This document shows, piece after piece, positions 24,132-33,373 of a stretch of 33,378 nt of DNA (positions are counted from its first letter, which is position 1; the number at the start of each line of letters is the position of its first letter). The stretch spans positions 1 through 33,378 of the forward strand of contig JAHDHW010000037.1 in NCBI GenBank assembly GCA_020631105.1, read 5' to 3'. The stretch comes from Saprospiraceae bacterium (GTDB lineage: Bacteria > Bacteroidota > Bacteroidia > Chitinophagales > Saprospiraceae). The position numbers and the translations under genes were made by a program. The notes below the pieces were generated by a model, which did no database searches, was not told the DNA's origin, and saw only the letters and a program-made list of their open reading frames with translations.

Positions 24132-24236
24132 GTGCTTAATTCGTTTTATGGTTTAACTCTTTAGTTTGACTGTGGTTCAATTTAATTGAATATTACAACC
24201 TGAGTATAAACTGATTTTGATCGGTTAAAATTGTTC

Positions 24237-26816
24237 TTATTGCAGTACTATCCTCTGACTTTGGACCTGATGATCTGATTCCAGTATTATCCAGTAAAGC
24301 CCCTTGGGTAAGTTGCCTAAAGAAAAATCCTCGCTAAAAGCTTGCTGATAATTTAATGCCAAGATCTTTCGATCAATAATCTTTCCGTTGGTATCAATAA
24401 TAGTTATGGAGATTTCATCCTGAGTATTATTTACTCCAGCTATTTGAACTTTGTCAAAGGTTGGATTTGGCCAAACCTTCCAATCTATATCGTCAACCAA
24501 TGATGCTGTACTTACTTCCATACTGATTTGGAAATCCCAGATTCCACGACCGTAAGTTCCAAACCGAACCAATTGTAATTCTTCGATGTACTCAACCGAC
24601 CAATAGGTTTGGTTAGGTGCCCCCATTCCTGCCATATCATACCATCGATTTTCAGCCGTAACGAATACATAAGGCCCCGCTTCAGTTGCAGCAAAGATTA
24701 AACTTTCATCTTCATTTGCAGCAAGTTCGAATACCAGAGTAGGAGGGAGGCTATCATTCATCGCTGTGAAGTTTTGCCCACCGTCTGTACTTTTATAAAC
24801 AGCCGGATTTGAATAACCCGAGCCTCCGAAGTAAATGGTTTGCTCATCCAGTTCAGAGGGTAGAATTGCAGATCCATATAAATAATGGCCACCAGGAATG
24901 AAACTGATATTTTGATCCCAGGAGGTACCACCATCGTAAGAATAGAAAAATCTGCCATTGGTGGTTGCAACGTACCAGTGTAGAGGATTAACTGGAGAGG
25001 TACGCATCATGGATATTGTTCCGTCTCCTGAAAAGGACCTAAAGTCGTAATCTATTTGACTTGCCACAATGGTATCTTCAACACTTAGTTTTATTAAGTA
25101 AGATCCGCTTCCGCCATTCATGTTGCCACCAGCAAGATAAACTGCATTTTCACTTGGGTCAGGGCTGGCCATCATTGGAGGAATCCAAACTGTTTCGTGA
25201 TCCGAGTCAAGATCCCATGAGTCATTTAGTGTTCCGGTTTGAGGGAAACCATAATAAGTAACCCAACCTCCAGGATAGACGGTCCACAATCGGTTACCGT
25301 TTTCTGAAAATACAATGTGTCCGTAGTCGCCAGATATAACCTGATCAAAATTGATCACTTCATCTGGTACTAAAGTTAATGCTCTTTGAAAACCTTGGTC
25401 TTGAGATCCTGCATAGACATAAACCGGATCAGTTGGGTCAGTAACCACATCATAGTATTGACTAACATTTAAGTTTTCCAATCCAAGGTTATCGAAGGTA
25501 AGCATATCGTTATAGGTGATATTTAATCCACCGTGGTTACTACTCAGGATAAAGTTTTCTCCTTCACTGGTTTCATATTCGGCAAATGCCATCATATCGG
25601 CATGAAGACTTCCATTTACATCACCATAATAATCACCCCAATTATTTACCTTAATCCAATTCTCTCCTTTGTTAGGACTATAGTAACATTCTAATCCTCC
25701 TGTTATTAAGAAGTCCGGATCGCTTGGTCGGAGATATAGTCCTACCGACCAGGGCAGCTCAGGAATAGTATCTGTGAGTTCCCAGGTCGTTCCGAAATCT
25801 TCAGATAGAAAAACTTCGCGACTATTATTATAGGTGTAAAATCGAGTTGCAGTATCCAACTGAGTAGCGACTAAGTTGGCTCTTCCGTATTCTCCGAAAC
25901 CGAAATTATCATTCTGTAAAAGTAGATTCACTTCATTAGCAGATTGATCTATTTGGTAGAATTTCGAAGACCAACCACCATTCTTTTCGATGATATAAAT
26001 ATCATTGGAATGATGCGGCTTAACCATTTTGTAAGCATCATACTCACTATTGTCAAAATTGTGTACTTCGTAGAAGGATGCACCCTGATCATCCGATCTG
26101 TAAAGGGTAAAGTTATCCCAATAATCAGATTTGGATAAAAGAAAAATTCGATTGTTCAGCTCCGTTAATACAATTGGATCTCTCGTCGCAGCATGAGAAG
26201 CATTAAAAGGAATGCCGGTGGAAGGAGTCCAGGTCAATCCTCCATCATCAGAATAATGAGGATTATCTTGCACCGCAGCTAACCACCTTTCTCCATTAGC
26301 TATTTGAATCTTTTTTAGGAAGTTGACCTCGAATCGGAGGTCCTGGTTGACAACTTCCCAGTCATTACCCTGTAAGGTTCCTTTGAATAAGGTACCTCCT
26401 GCACTAATTAGATGTATCTCTTCAGTTGCTGCATCAAATTGTGTTACGAAAACAGATCCTGCCTGATTGATACTTCCACGCTCAAGCCATTCGCCTATGA
26501 GATTACCATTAGCCAGTACCTCTTCTCCTTCTCTGTTTTGAGCGTTTTGTCTTGCACGACTTCGCTCTTGATGCCGATGCATAGCTGTCTGATATTCAAT
26601 GTGTTTCCAATCAGTACCTGGAGCAGCGCTGTGCATAAGTTCAAACCATGCTTCTCGCTTCGATTGATTATCACCATCTTCAGTGTCAGATTTAACAATG
26701 GTGCCGCTAGTTGGCTTAGGATTTACTATTTCTTCGATTGTATTTTTAGAATCACAAGAAATTAGTGTGAAGCTTAGCAGCAAAGAAGCGGCTAAAAAAT
26801 AGGGTGCTATTTTCAT
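24237..26816 (-). CDS. Secreted BNR/sortilin-repeat protein with T9SS sorting domain
   Basis: 859 aa. The leader MKIAPYFLAASLLLSFTLIS ends at Cys21, a clear lipobox, followed by DSKNTIEEI. Repeats of VPS10/BNR type occur through about 185-740 (SDDGGLTW, SDDQGASF, SEDFGTTW, SYDGGTSW, STDGGQNF), implying one or two beta-propellers. The last ~80 residues are a T9SS type A domain (VWPNPTFDKVQIAG ... LPKGLYWIILESDHQVQSQRIVLQ). It is a shorter relative in design of the protein at 11517-15050 and lacks the dockerin-like part. It probably works at or outside the cell surface, in binding or adhesion; no catalytic residues can be named. It is flanked by the symporter and M23 genes on the same strand, with 48-nt and 105-nt gaps. 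Confidence 0.85.
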   Translation of the reverse strand: MKIAPYFLAASLLLSFTLISCDSKNTIEEIVNPKPTSGTIVKSDTEDGDNQSKREAWFELMHSAAPGTDWKHIEYQTAMHRHQERSRARQNAQNREGEEVLANGNLIGEWLERGSINQAGSVFVTQFDAATEEIHLISAGGTLFKGTLQGNDWEVVNQDLRFEVNFLKKIQIANGERWLAAVQDNPHYSDDGGLTWTPSTGIPFNASHAATRDPIVLTELNNRIFLLSKSDYWDNFTLYRSDDQGASFYEVHNFDNSEYDAYKMVKPHHSNDIYIIEKNGGWSSKFYQIDQSANEVNLLLQNDNFGFGEYGRANLVATQLDTATRFYTYNNSREVFLSEDFGTTWELTDTIPELPWSVGLYLRPSDPDFLITGGLECYYSPNKGENWIKVNNWGDYYGDVNGSLHADMMAFAEYETSEGENFILSSNHGGLNITYNDMLTFDNLGLENLNVSQYYDVVTDPTDPVYVYAGSQDQGFQRALTLVPDEVINFDQVISGDYGHIVFSENGNRLWTVYPGGWVTYYGFPQTGTLNDSWDLDSDHETVWIPPMMASPDPSENAVYLAGGNMNGGSGSYLIKLSVEDTIVASQIDYDFRSFSGDGTISMMRTSPVNPLHWYVATTNGRFFYSYDGGTSWDQNISFIPGGHYLYGSAILPSELDEQTIYFGGSGYSNPAVYKSTDGGQNFTAMNDSLPPTLVFELAANEDESLIFAATEAGPYVFVTAENRWYDMAGMGAPNQTYWSVEYIEELQLVRFGTYGRGIWDFQISMEVSTASLVDDIDWKVWPNPTFDKVQIAGVNNTQDEISITIIDTNGKIIDRKILALNYQQAFSEDFSLGNLPKGLYWIILESDHQVQSQRIVLQ

Positions 26817-26864
26817 TAAGATTAAATAACCTGATTAATAAATAAGTTGACTTTAATGCGGCAA

Positions 26865-28487
26865 TTATCCTTCCAAACCAGTGGCGTCTTTTTCTTTAGG
26901 ATAGAAATCATCCCAGTTTTTGACCTTTGGTTCACCAAGTTTGCCAACACTTTTTGCTACTAGTAAAGATACGGTAGCATCACCAGTTACGTTGACAACA
27001 GTACGACACATGTCCAATGGACGATCAACTGCGAATATCAAAGCCAATCCAAACTCAGGGACACCAATAGCACCCAGGACAATCACTAGCATTACCATAC
27101 CTGCGCCAGGCACAGCTGCAGAACCTATCGACGCTAGAGTAGCGGTAAGAACAATTGTTAATTGATCGCCTAGTGTTAGATCAATCCCGAAGGCTTGAGC
27201 GATAAAGACCGCTGCCACAGCTTGATACAAACTTGTTCCATCCATATTAATGGTTGCTCCAATTGGAAGTACGAAACTGGCAACTTCCTTTTCTACGCCT
27301 AAGTGTTCTTCTACTCGTTCCATAGTTACCGGAAGGGTAGCTGCACTGGAACTCGTTGAAAAGGCCAGTAACTGGGCAGGTGACATTCCATTAAAAAATT
27401 GTTTGTATCCAATATTCGTAAAACTGCGAACAAGCATTGGATGAAAGATGAAAACCATAATACCTAAACCGGCAACAACGCAAAGTGAATATTGAATGAG
27501 GGCCATAAATAAATCTCCGCTAGGAGATTCAACAACCAAAGCTGCTAATAATGCGAACACACCATAAGGTGCAGCTAGCATTATTAAGTCGATTAGTTTG
27601 AGAACGACTTCGTTGAGACTATCAAAAAAGGCTTTGACGGGTTGTGCTTTTTCTCTGGGTATGAGTATAAGACCAATTCCAAAAAAGACTACAAAGAAGA
27701 TTACTTGAAGCATACTCCCATTATCTGTAGTCGCTTTAAAAATATTTGAGGGTACCAGATCAATTAAGGCCTGAAGTGGACCTTGTCCTTTTTGCTCTTC
27801 AGCTGCTGCAATCCGCTCGTCAGCATCTCCGGAAAAGTTAGCTATTAGCTCCGCTTGTGTGTCTGCGGAGATACTGTTCCCGGGTTGAACGATGTTGACG
27901 ATTAGCAGACCAATGGTTACCGCAACTACGGTAGTCATGATATATAGTCCGATTGTTCTACCGCCCATCGCTGATAATTTGGAAATATCCTGCAGGTCTG
28001 AAATACCTTTAATCAAGGAGGCTATAATCAATGGGATTGCGATGAGTTTCAGCAAATTGATAAAGATTGTTCCAAAGGGTTTGATCCAGTCTTTTACAAA
28101 GGAACTCGCCTTTTTAAGAACTACTTGTTTCTGCAAGGGGGTTCCAAGTTTAATCAGTTTATATTTTTCAATATCTGCAGCCTTAATCAAAGTGAAGGTC
28201 TCTTCACTTTTGGGGTTTATGGATATTGTATTATAAATACTTCTTGGAACTTCGGTCGCCTGAGCTTTATCCTGGATTAAAACTTTTAGCGTCTCGTTTT
28301 TTCCTGTTGAAAGGTTTTTAACCATCATATCAATTTCTTGACGTTCGATGACATTATCCTTTTTCATTGGAGTATAGGTTAAGGTTCCTTCGCTATTGGT
28401 ATAGCCCATATAGGTAGCTGCTACGCCAAAGAGAATTCCTAAAACCATCCCGAGTAATATCTGCCAGTGTAGTGCAAGTTTTCGCAT
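26865..28487 (-). CDS. Dicarboxylate/amino acid:cation symporter (DAACS/GltP family) with large extracytoplasmic insertion
   Basis: 540 aa from ATG 28487, where MRKLALHWQILLGMVLG starts the first TM helix. An in-frame ATG at 28547 would add a second hydrophobic stretch unlike the family. Family motifs are intact: the Ser-rich hairpin FSTSSSAATLPVTMERVEEHLG, ATINMDGTSLY (residues 411-421), ASIGSAAVPGAG, and DRPLDMCRTVVNVTGDA. The protein should import glutamate, aspartate or C4-dicarboxylates with Na+ or H+. Between TM1 and the next core helix about 100 residues (28-135) form a hydrophilic insertion, where GltP-type proteins have a short loop. A second extracytoplasmic stretch (SADTQAELIANFSGDADERIAAAEEQ) is also enlarged. 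Confidence 0.9.
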   Translation of the reverse strand: MRKLALHWQILLGMVLGILFGVAATYMGYTNSEGTLTYTPMKKDNVIERQEIDMMVKNLSTGKNETLKVLIQDKAQATEVPRSIYNTISINPKSEETFTLIKAADIEKYKLIKLGTPLQKQVVLKKASSFVKDWIKPFGTIFINLLKLIAIPLIIASLIKGISDLQDISKLSAMGGRTIGLYIMTTVVAVTIGLLIVNIVQPGNSISADTQAELIANFSGDADERIAAAEEQKGQGPLQALIDLVPSNIFKATTDNGSMLQVIFFVVFFGIGLILIPREKAQPVKAFFDSLNEVVLKLIDLIMLAAPYGVFALLAALVVESPSGDLFMALIQYSLCVVAGLGIMVFIFHPMLVRSFTNIGYKQFFNGMSPAQLLAFSTSSSAATLPVTMERVEEHLGVEKEVASFVLPIGATINMDGTSLYQAVAAVFIAQAFGIDLTLGDQLTIVLTATLASIGSAAVPGAGMVMLVIVLGAIGVPEFGLALIFAVDRPLDMCRTVVNVTGDATVSLLVAKSVGKLGEPKVKNWDDFYPKEKDATGLEG

Positions 28488-29064
28488 GTTAGTATTTTGG
28501 TTTTGTTTACTGCAAAATAGCAAAAAAACATAAGTCTTCAATTTCAAGGATAAAGTATATCCATGGGTGACCTTAATGAGCTCGTAGGGTAATTTTTTTT
28601 TCGTTTGGTCAATTTAATTTTCTTAAGGTCTTTTTTGCGCTTTTGTGAGGACTAAAATTAATTAAAGAGTAGTTTTTATTTGCTATATAACAAAGTAAAC
28701 ACGCTATTGTAGTAATACTTTAAGTACGTAGTATCTTCCCTAAAGAAGCTTGTTTTAGTATCTTTTTGGTAGATTCTTGTATCTGGAGAAAATCAATAAT
28801 TTGAAATGTAGTTGGAAAGAAGATTTCCTTGTTAAGCCCAGTAAATACTGATGATTTCCGGTGATTGAAGCCAAATATAATGCATAAGGATTTATTTTAA
28901 TTTAAAAATAATTTGTATGTTTGACATTGGTAATATGAGTTAGTTTTCTTCTAGCTCCTTACAATTTCTATTTTATTCTAATCGAGAAAATTACACATCA
29001 AAGAGACTCGTCCTTTGGCTAAAGGACTGTGCTCACATTTTTGTATCATTAATTAATAGGTCTT
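28488..29064. other. 577-bp AT-rich intergenic region between divergent genes, no gene seen
   Basis: No open frame with coding character is present on either strand. It separates the symporter (-) from the OmpA gene (+). It contains a possible promoter at 28920-28948 and a small hairpin (gtccttt/aaaggac, 29010-29027, 4-nt loop) in the presumed 5' leader of the OmpA gene. Its length is unusual for this gene-dense window. Confidence 0.6.
28920..28948 (+). promoter_or_regulatory. Candidate promoter for the OmpA-family gene
   Basis: TTTG (28920-28923), a 17-nt spacer and TAGTTTTC (28941-28948) resemble the Bacteroidota TTTG / TAnnTTTG promoter, with one mismatch in the -7 element. The implied leader is about 110 nt and would hold the 29010-29027 hairpin. 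Confidence 0.35.
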
Positions 29065-30552
29065 ATGATCCGACTTGTCATCACTTTGATGATCTCTCTA
29101 TGTGTAGGACAAAGTTATGGACAATCCTTGGTGGATTTTCCAACTTTGATTTTTCCAGTTTTCCTGGAAAACAGCTTTGGTGTAACAACAGAAGTACCTT
29201 CAGATACCTGTGTTAATATCAAAGGCCAGTTGACTTCAGAGGTAGGAGAAGCAATAACTTTAGATTATGTCCGGGTTCAAATTATTGACTTGGATACTGA
29301 GCAAGTTATTAAGTCCAATACAGAAGCAGATGGGAGTTTTACACACTGTGTTCCTTGCGGGCACACTTTCATCGTGTTAGCTTATCCGCGAGACTATTAT
29401 TGCGATGAGGTAAAGTTTGAGACAAAAATTGCAGATTGTCAATCTGGGCAAACACTTGAACTCTTATTACCACTACAACCATTTCAAATTCAAGAATCAG
29501 AAATAGAAGGTTCAAATATGACTTCGGTTGAAATGGATTCTATATCCAAGCTGAGGGCAGCTAATAAATCTTTTTTGGAGAGTATTTCAGTTGTGGAGGA
29601 TCTCCCTCCGGAAGAAACAAAAACAATTGAAGAAGCGAAAGAAACACCTGTTGAATATGTAGCGCCGCCAAGTCCACGAATTCAAACAGAAATAATTGAA
29701 GAGGATGAATCCTTCGACCAGGTTGAAAATGAAGATGTAGAAATCCTTGTAGAAGAAATAAAGGAATTGCCAATCGAAAAAGAAGAGAAAGTCGAAGCAG
29801 CCTCCACAGTTGAAAACATAACAACGGCCCCCAAAAGTGTACTTAAACCAAGCTTGAATTTAACATCGATTTATTACCCTTTTAATAGTGATGACTTAGA
29901 TCAAAATGACAAAGCAACTTTGGACGAACTTGCAATGTATTTGTTAGAGCATCCGGAGTTAAGATTAAACGTGTCTTCTTATACTGATCCAAGAGGTACG
30001 AAAGCCTATAATAAATGGCTCGCCAAAAAGAGAGCCCAAAAAGTGATTGAATACTTATTAAAGAATGGAGTAGAACAAACGAGATTGATTGCCAAGGCTG
30101 AAGGAGAAATATCGGAAGCAGCTAATTATGCTGATGCCCGCAGAACGGATTTGGAGATAATGACAACAGAAGAATCTACGGTCGAATCCGGATTAGGAAA
30201 TAATAATACCTATCTGTCAAATATATATTATGACTTTGATGCGTATCAGTTAAATGCTCCTTCGAGAGCAGATCTGCAAAAGGTCATTGATCATTTATTA
30301 TCCCGACCTGAACTAACTGTAGAAGTAAGGTCACATACAGATGCCCGAGGATCTTCGAAATACAATCAATGGCTTTCGCAGAAGAGGGCAAATGAGGTGG
30401 TGCGGAAAATGGTTGCTGCCGGCGTCGGCGAAGATCGCATTAAAGGAATTGGCCTTGGAGAAAAAGAACTGGTAAATGATTGCTCTGATGGTGTAGCATG
30501 TAACAAAACGAAGCATGCTGAAAATCGCAGAACGGAATTCGTCTTTCTATAA
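29065..30552 (+). CDS. OmpA-family outer-membrane protein with two tandem OmpA C-terminal domains
   Basis: 495 aa. Signal peptide 1-20 (ends SYGQ). Residues about 48-135 are a small Cys-containing beta domain (GQLTSEVGEAITLDYVRVQIIDLDTEQVIKSNTEADGSF is carboxypeptidase-regulatory-like). Residues about 145-262 are a Glu/Pro-rich linker. Two OmpA domains follow. The first (about 266-366) has IYYPFNSDDL, TDPRG with Asp308 and Arg323. The second (about 385-495) has IYYDFDAYQL, HTDARG with Asp426, Arg441 and ENRRTEFVFL. The Asp/Arg pair binds the diaminopimelate of peptidoglycan. The first domain lacks the Cys-containing loop (NDCSDGVACNKTKHAE) of the second, so it is shortened. The protein probably links outer membrane and cell wall. 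Confidence 0.88.
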   Translation: MIRLVITLMISLCVGQSYGQSLVDFPTLIFPVFLENSFGVTTEVPSDTCVNIKGQLTSEVGEAITLDYVRVQIIDLDTEQVIKSNTEADGSFTHCVPCGHTFIVLAYPRDYYCDEVKFETKIADCQSGQTLELLLPLQPFQIQESEIEGSNMTSVEMDSISKLRAANKSFLESISVVEDLPPEETKTIEEAKETPVEYVAPPSPRIQTEIIEEDESFDQVENEDVEILVEEIKELPIEKEEKVEAASTVENITTAPKSVLKPSLNLTSIYYPFNSDDLDQNDKATLDELAMYLLEHPELRLNVSSYTDPRGTKAYNKWLAKKRAQKVIEYLLKNGVEQTRLIAKAEGEISEAANYADARRTDLEIMTTEESTVESGLGNNNTYLSNIYYDFDAYQLNAPSRADLQKVIDHLLSRPELTVEVRSHTDARGSSKYNQWLSQKRANEVVRKMVAAGVGEDRIKGIGLGEKELVNDCSDGVACNKTKHAENRRTEFVFL

Positions 30553-30560
30553 GGTTGAGG

Positions 30561-31226
30561 TCATTTAATCGCTCTGGTCATCTCCCGTTTACCTGGAGGT
30601 CCTGGCAAGCGTTCGACCATAAATCCTACCGACTTCATTGTTCTTTTAACGACACCTTTTGCACAGTAAGTGGTCAACAGGCCAGAAGGTTTCAAGGCTT
30701 TATACATGCGTCGCATGATATCCTCATTCCATAATTCCGGCTGAGCATTCGGAGCGAATGCATCAAAGTAAATGATATCAAATTTATCCTTCTCGTCAAT
30801 TGTCTCAATTTTCTTCAAGGCTTTATGGATATAGAATTGATCATGAATAGCTGCTTCCTGATCCCAGCCCAGTTGATGCATTTTCAGGAATAAGGCTCCA
30901 TGCTCACTTTCAATCTGATCGGTATAATTTAATTGAGTATAGGAAGCTTCAGAAATAGGGTAGGCTTCGACGGCTGTATAATTGATGTTAAGGTTCCGCT
31001 TAATAGCTTCCAGCAAAGTGATGTAGGCATTAAGCCCCGTTCCAAAACCGATCTCCAGGATATGAATATCTTTTTGTACAGCAGCTTTGAATCTCAAGGC
31101 AGCGTCAATAAACACATGATAGGTTTCGGTAATCGCGCCATGCTTTGAGTGATAGCTTACACCGTGTTCGTTCGATAATAAGGTATGAGAACCATCTTCT
31201 GTAAGTAGGAGTTGATTGTCGGGCAT
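30561..31226 (-). CDS. mnmD: tRNA 5-methylaminomethyl-2-thiouridine methyltransferase MnmD
   Basis: 221 aa. The SAM-binding motif is EIGFGTGLNAY (58-68), followed by VEAYP. The family signature FDAFAPNAQPELW is at 154-166. The C-terminus PGPPGKREMTRA matches MnmC1/MnmD proteins. The enzyme would methylate aminomethyl-uridine at the wobble position 34 of tRNAs, completing mnm5(s2)U. The size fits stand-alone MnmD, without the FAD domain of E. coli MnmC. It is convergent with the OmpA gene, only 8 nt between stop codons, with no hairpin there. Confidence 0.9.
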   Translation of the reverse strand: MPDNQLLLTEDGSHTLLSNEHGVSYHSKHGAITETYHVFIDAALRFKAAVQKDIHILEIGFGTGLNAYITLLEAIKRNLNINYTAVEAYPISEASYTQLNYTDQIESEHGALFLKMHQLGWDQEAAIHDQFYIHKALKKIETIDEKDKFDIIYFDAFAPNAQPELWNEDIMRRMYKALKPSGLLTTYCAKGVVKRTMKSVGFMVERLPGPPGKREMTRAIK

Positions 31227-31309
31227 GGTAGTAATTGGTTAGAACTACTAAGGTAGGAAATAGGAAGGAGAATGCAAATGTAGATTGGTAAGTATCAGGA
31301 ATAAAAGGA

Positions 31310-31651
31310 TTACAACATCTCCTGGATTTCTTCCGCGTGGATATCCATATTATTTGCTTCAAGAATAACTTCACCTTTATCTATCAGCAGGATTTGAGGC
31401 GTTTCGTGATGTTCTTCGAAGACTTCGCATACTTCTTTAGAGATCGGACGATGTGCGATCGCATCCAGAAAATAAGGAATAAGTTGTTGATCGGAAAAGG
31501 ACCATTTGCGTTCGAGTCGTTGGAGTGCGACATCAGAAATAAAGCATTTGGTACTGTGCTTGAAAATAAGGCAGGGAGTATCGTAGGAGCGTTTGACAAG
31601 CTCATCTAATTGCGCAATCCGCTCCAACGAAGTCCAGCTAGGTTTTTCCAA
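31310..31651 (-). CDS. ytxJ: YtxJ-like bacillithiol-type redox protein, TTG start
   Basis: 113 aa, thioredoxin-like. IFKHSTKCFISDVALQRLERKW (30-50) carries Cys36 in the KHST-x-C-x-IS motif of the YtxJ (BrxC-like) family; RPISKEVCEVFEEHHETPQILLIDKGEVILEANN matches its second half. The single active Cys would take part in debacillithiolation or general thiol exchange. The only in-frame start is TTG at 31651; the next upstream in-frame codons lead to a stop at 31669-31667 without an ATG. The TTG lies one base after the TAA of the small lipoprotein gene, so translation is probably coupled. Confidence 0.8.
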   Translation of the reverse strand: MEKPSWTSLERIAQLDELVKRSYDTPCLIFKHSTKCFISDVALQRLERKWSFSDQQLIPYFLDAIAHRPISKEVCEVFEEHHETPQILLIDKGEVILEANNMDIHAEEIQEML

Positions 31652-31652
31652 T

Positions 31653-31823
31653 TTATTCTTTAGTGATTATATCGGCTGCAACATCAATGGTTTTAACCAC
31701 CTTCGCAGCGCTTTCAAGAGAAAAAGTTGGACAACCCATGCCTCTGTTACAAGAGGTTAAAGAGACTAAAGCAGCGAGCGCAATAACGCAAGGGATTACT
31801 TTTTTAATCGATTTAAGATTCAT
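31653..31823 (-). CDS. 56-aa small lipoprotein upstream of ytxJ
   Basis: The frame from ATG 31823 to TAA 31653 encodes MNLKSIKKVIPCVIALAALV and then SLTSCNRGMGCPTFSLESA. It has a positively charged start, a hydrophobic core and a lipobox (SLTSC, Cys25), then Met-Gly-Cys and a short polar tail ending DIITKE. The mature peptide has only about 32 residues. Its stop is separated from the YtxJ TTG start by one base, which argues for a true translated gene. Similar tiny lipoproteins are common in Bacteroidota, usually unannotated. Function is unknown; Cys31 may be redox active. Confidence 0.7.
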   Translation of the reverse strand: MNLKSIKKVIPCVIALAALVSLTSCNRGMGCPTFSLESAAKVVKTIDVAADIITKE

Positions 31824-31972
31824 CGTTAGCGTTTTTCTTTATACTTCTAATGCAAAATTAATAAAATGTAACAAGGCTTTTGCCTTAATTGTTCTTTTTT
31901 TCGGTCTTTAGTGTCTCGGTGTGTGCCGGGCGACGATTATCTTCGCGGTTATTCTAAATACAAAACAAAACC

Positions 31973-33373
31973 ATGCGTGTACATTTAATAGCTATTGGTG
32001 GTAGCGCTATGCACAACCTGGCTTTAGCTCTATACTACAATCATCATACCGTTACGGGGTCTGACGACGAAATATATAACCCGGCTAGGGATAGATTAGC
32101 TGCTGCTGGTTTGTTACCTGAAGCAGATGGGTGGTTTCCGGATAAAATAACAACGGATATTGACTTGATAATATTGGGTATGCATGCCAGAAAAGATAAC
32201 CCTGAACTAATAAAAGCACAGGAACTGGGTATTCCCGTTTATTCCTATCCGGCATACTTGTATGAACATAGTAAAAACAAGACTCGTGTAGTCATTGCTG
32301 GAAGCCATGGGAAGACGACGACAACCTCCATGATTTTGCACGTATTAAAGCAACTGAACCCGGAAAATTATGACCAGGATATGCGTTTTGATTACCTGGT
32401 TGGAGCACAGATTGAGGGCTTTGACCGGATGGTACAGCTTTCGGATGCACCTATTATCGTGATTGAGGGAGATGAATATTTGAGTTCTCCGATTGATCGA
32501 CGTCCTAAGTTCTTACATTACAAACCACATCTGGCGGTAATTACAGGTATCGCCTGGGATCATATTAATGTCTTTCCGACTTTTGAAGAATATGCTCGAC
32601 AGTTCAATTTGTTGATCGAAACAATGGAACCGGCTGCTCAGCTCTTCTATTATGCACACGATCCCGAATTGCAAAAACGGGTCAATGCTTATCCTGCCGT
32701 GAGCTCAGCGAGTTATGAAGCGTTTAAGGCTCGTCTGGATGCCGGAGTAACTTATTTATTCGCCGAGCTTCCTGCCAACGCTTCCAATCCACCCGCTACG
32801 TCTGAGATTCCGCTACGCGTCTTTGGTCAGCACAACCTCGAAAATCTCCGGGCAGCCTATTTGATATGTAAAGAATTAGGTGTGAAAGACACTGATTTCT
32901 TTGAGCTGATTCAGTCTTTTGACGGAGCCGCTAAACGTCTGCAAACTCTTGATGAACTCAAAGATTCCATTGCTTTTCTGGATTTTGCCCATGCTCCATC
33001 TAAGGTTAAGGCAACCATCAAGGCGGTAAAAGCTCAGTATGCTGATCGTCAGTTGATTGGAGCAGTCGAGTTACATACTTTTAGTAGCCTAAATAAAGCT
33101 TTTCTTTCTGAATATAAAGGTGCAATGGATGCTGCTGATGAGGCAATTGTCTTTTATTCTGAGCATACTTTGAAAATGAAAAAACTACCGATGATTACGC
33201 CGGATGACATTCAAGCTGCTTTTGATCATCCTAATCTTAAGGTAATCCAGGAAACTGAAGAGCTTTCTGAGTATTTGCGTTCGAAAGACTGGTTGCACCA
33301 GAATCTTCTTTTAATGAGCTCAGGTACCTTTGGGGGAATGGAGTTGCAGGGGATTATTGGGGGTAAGTCATGA
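31973..33373 (+). CDS. mpl: Mpl-type Mur ligase (UDP-MurNAc:tripeptide ligase)
   Basis: 466 aa. The N-terminal domain starts MRVHLIAIGGSAMHNLALAL, the UDP-MurNAc-binding Rossmann motif in its Mpl/MurC form. The ATP P-loop is AGSHGKTTTTSM at 109-120. IEGDEYLSSPIDRRPKFLHYKP and AWDHINVFPTFEEY match the metal-binding and central Mur ligase region; FGQHNLENLRAAYLI and FDFAHAPSKVKATI (FLDFAHAPSKV here) the C-terminal domain. Mpl recycles peptidoglycan by joining L-Ala-D-Glu-meso-A2pm to UDP-MurNAc in the cytoplasm. MurC is a close relative, but the EYLSSPIDRRPKF segment fits Mpl. Length fits the family (about 450). Confidence 0.88.
   Translation: MRVHLIAIGGSAMHNLALALYYNHHTVTGSDDEIYNPARDRLAAAGLLPEADGWFPDKITTDIDLIILGMHARKDNPELIKAQELGIPVYSYPAYLYEHSKNKTRVVIAGSHGKTTTTSMILHVLKQLNPENYDQDMRFDYLVGAQIEGFDRMVQLSDAPIIVIEGDEYLSSPIDRRPKFLHYKPHLAVITGIAWDHINVFPTFEEYARQFNLLIETMEPAAQLFYYAHDPELQKRVNAYPAVSSASYEAFKARLDAGVTYLFAELPANASNPPATSEIPLRVFGQHNLENLRAAYLICKELGVKDTDFFELIQSFDGAAKRLQTLDELKDSIAFLDFAHAPSKVKATIKAVKAQYADRQLIGAVELHTFSSLNKAFLSEYKGAMDAADEAIVFYSEHTLKMKKLPMITPDDIQAAFDHPNLKVIQETEELSEYLRSKDWLHQNLLLMSSGTFGGMELQGIIGGKS

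Noticed and set aside
28488-28547. Upstream start of the symporter at 28547
   Set aside because: The added residues are not part of the conserved family N-terminus; MRKLALHWQILLG is the normal beginning.
31663-31911. Plus-strand frame of 82 codons at 31663-31911
   Set aside because: It is antisense to the small lipoprotein, which has a lipobox and a coupled stop/start junction.
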